A stretch of 64,000 bases of DNA, from positions 3,658,001 through 3,722,000 of the forward strand of contig OZ252253.1 of assembly GCA_965249775.1 (NCBI GenBank). The letters are read 5' to 3'. The notes beneath the pieces are model-generated. The model was not told the origin of the DNA. It ran no database searches and saw nothing but the letters and a program-made list of their open reading frames with translations. The stretch's first letter is position 1. Every line of letters starts with the position of its first letter. The translations under genes were made by a program, and so were the position numbers. This stretch comes from UBA822 sp965249775. GTDB taxonomy: Bacteria; Gemmatimonadota; Gemmatimonadetes; Longimicrobiales; Gaopeijiaceae. Of this stretch, positions 63,459 through 64,000 are shown piece after piece.

Positions 63459-64000
63459 ATGGCGCCGGCGATCTCGGTCCTTCTTCCGGTAAGAGACGCC
63501 GCACCGTTCCTGCCGGAGTGCATCGCCTCGCTCCGTGCCCAGACGTTCGAGGACTTCGAGGTGTTCGCCGTGGACGACGGCTCGACGGACGAGAGTCCAC
63601 AGCTCCTTTCGGCCTGGGCTCGAGAAGACTCGCGGGTCAGCTTGGTCCGCCTGGCGCCCCAGGGCATCGTTCACGCACTCGAGGCGGCCCGGAACAGTGC
63701 GCGAGGCCGCTACCTGGCGCGCATGGACGCCGATGACATCGCCGAGCCCACTCGCTTTGCCGAACAGCTAGCATTGCTCGAGGCACGTCAGGACCTGGCT
63801 GGGTGTGGGGCAGGTGTCCGGTACTTCCCGAGGGCCGAGGTTCGGAAAGGCGGGCGACGCTACGAGGACTGGATCAACGCCGTTCGCACCCCCGAGGACG
63901 TGGAACGGAACCTGTTCATCGAATGCCCGCTAGCGCACCCCACCTTCTTCCTGAAGGCGAGCGTCGTGGAGGAGGTGGGCGGATACGTCGACCGGGGGTG
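63459..64000 (+). CDS. Family 2 glycosyltransferase (partial, C-terminus off the window)
   Basis: The ATG follows the uvrA stop directly. About 180 residues are visible: ISVLLPVRDAAPFLPECIAS at the start, VDDGSTD, and RMDADDIAEPTRF with the DxD metal motif. It is a GT-A fold transferase that moves a sugar from a nucleotide-sugar donor, as in LPS or polysaccharide synthesis. The right edge cuts it. Confidence 0.92.
   Translation, partial: MAPAISVLLPVRDAAPFLPECIASLRAQTFEDFEVFAVDDGSTDESPQLLSAWAREDSRVSLVRLAPQGIVHALEAARNSARGRYLARMDADDIAEPTRFAEQLALLEARQDLAGCGAGVRYFPRAEVRKGGRRYEDWINAVRTPEDVERNLFIECPLAHPTFFLKASVVEEVGGYVDRG

Overview
The window is about 64 kb of GC-rich (roughly 60-65%) bacterial DNA with dense, mostly intact genes. 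I see no rRNA, tRNA, CRISPR array, insertion sequence or prophage. The cell is Gram-negative: there is a Kdo transferase (waaA), an MsbA-like ABC exporter, lipoproteins with lipoboxes, and many exported enzymes. Two Ser/Thr kinases fused to beta-propellers, a DUF5117-type zinc metalloprotease, an S9 peptidase and many secreted alpha/beta hydrolases together suggest Gemmatimonadota or a relative. This placement is inference from gene content only.

Layout. 1-14.5 kb: an exported hydrolase (cut by the left edge), a VapBC-like toxin-antitoxin pair, an S9 peptidase, a PQQ-type quinoprotein, kinase 1, an aldo/keto reductase, a large metalloprotease and a lipoprotein. 14.6-17.7 kb: an esterase, an operon of exported hydrolase, membrane protein and XRE regulator with a duplicated palindromic operator, and a membrane-anchored SRPBCC protein. 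17.9-26 kb: a molybdenum hydroxylase (CO-dehydrogenase-like) locus. Its structural genes, MoxR ATPase and VWA protein are on the plus strand and meet CoxG, a cofactor cytidylyltransferase and a split XdhC pair on the minus strand. 26-34 kb: kinase 2, frameshifted in a G8 run; a Fic AMPylator with repeated upstream sites; a PQQ sugar dehydrogenase; a methyltransferase; and a broken gene of unknown function. 34-39.5 kb: a tight four-gene catabolic operon (SDR, medium-chain reductase, BCCT transporter, acetoacetyl-CoA-synthetase-like ligase). 39.6-44.9 kb: an esterase, YaaA, a VOC protein, a RES-Xre toxin-antitoxin pair and DUF4202. 45-64 kb: transketolase, LeuRS, an exported FAH-family protein, membrane MutS, a lipoprotein peptidase, SPFH, waaA, a DUF4015 glycoside hydrolase, an ABC exporter, UvrA and a family 2 glycosyltransferase cut by the right edge.

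Working together. The Mo-hydroxylase cluster carries both the catalytic subunits and the cofactor insertion and maturation set, so it could make one active enzyme. Its CoxL active-site loop is of the form II type, so CO need not be the substrate. The BCCT operon looks like uptake followed by dehydrogenation and CoA activation of a zwitterion or oxo-acid. The two toxin-antitoxin pairs both have inverted repeats over their start codons and appear leaderless.

Three patterns are not explained by gene calls. (1) Short tandem duplications sit at gene ends: signal peptides, the LeuRS start, two intercistronic ribosome-binding sites with the same 17-bp period, and acidic or Ala-rich tails. (2) Three dispersed sequence pairs occur upstream of otherwise unrelated genes. 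(3) Coding frames are broken at simple repeats (G8, a GC dinucleotide run, a repeat tail); these are either true slippage or read errors, and raw reads would decide.
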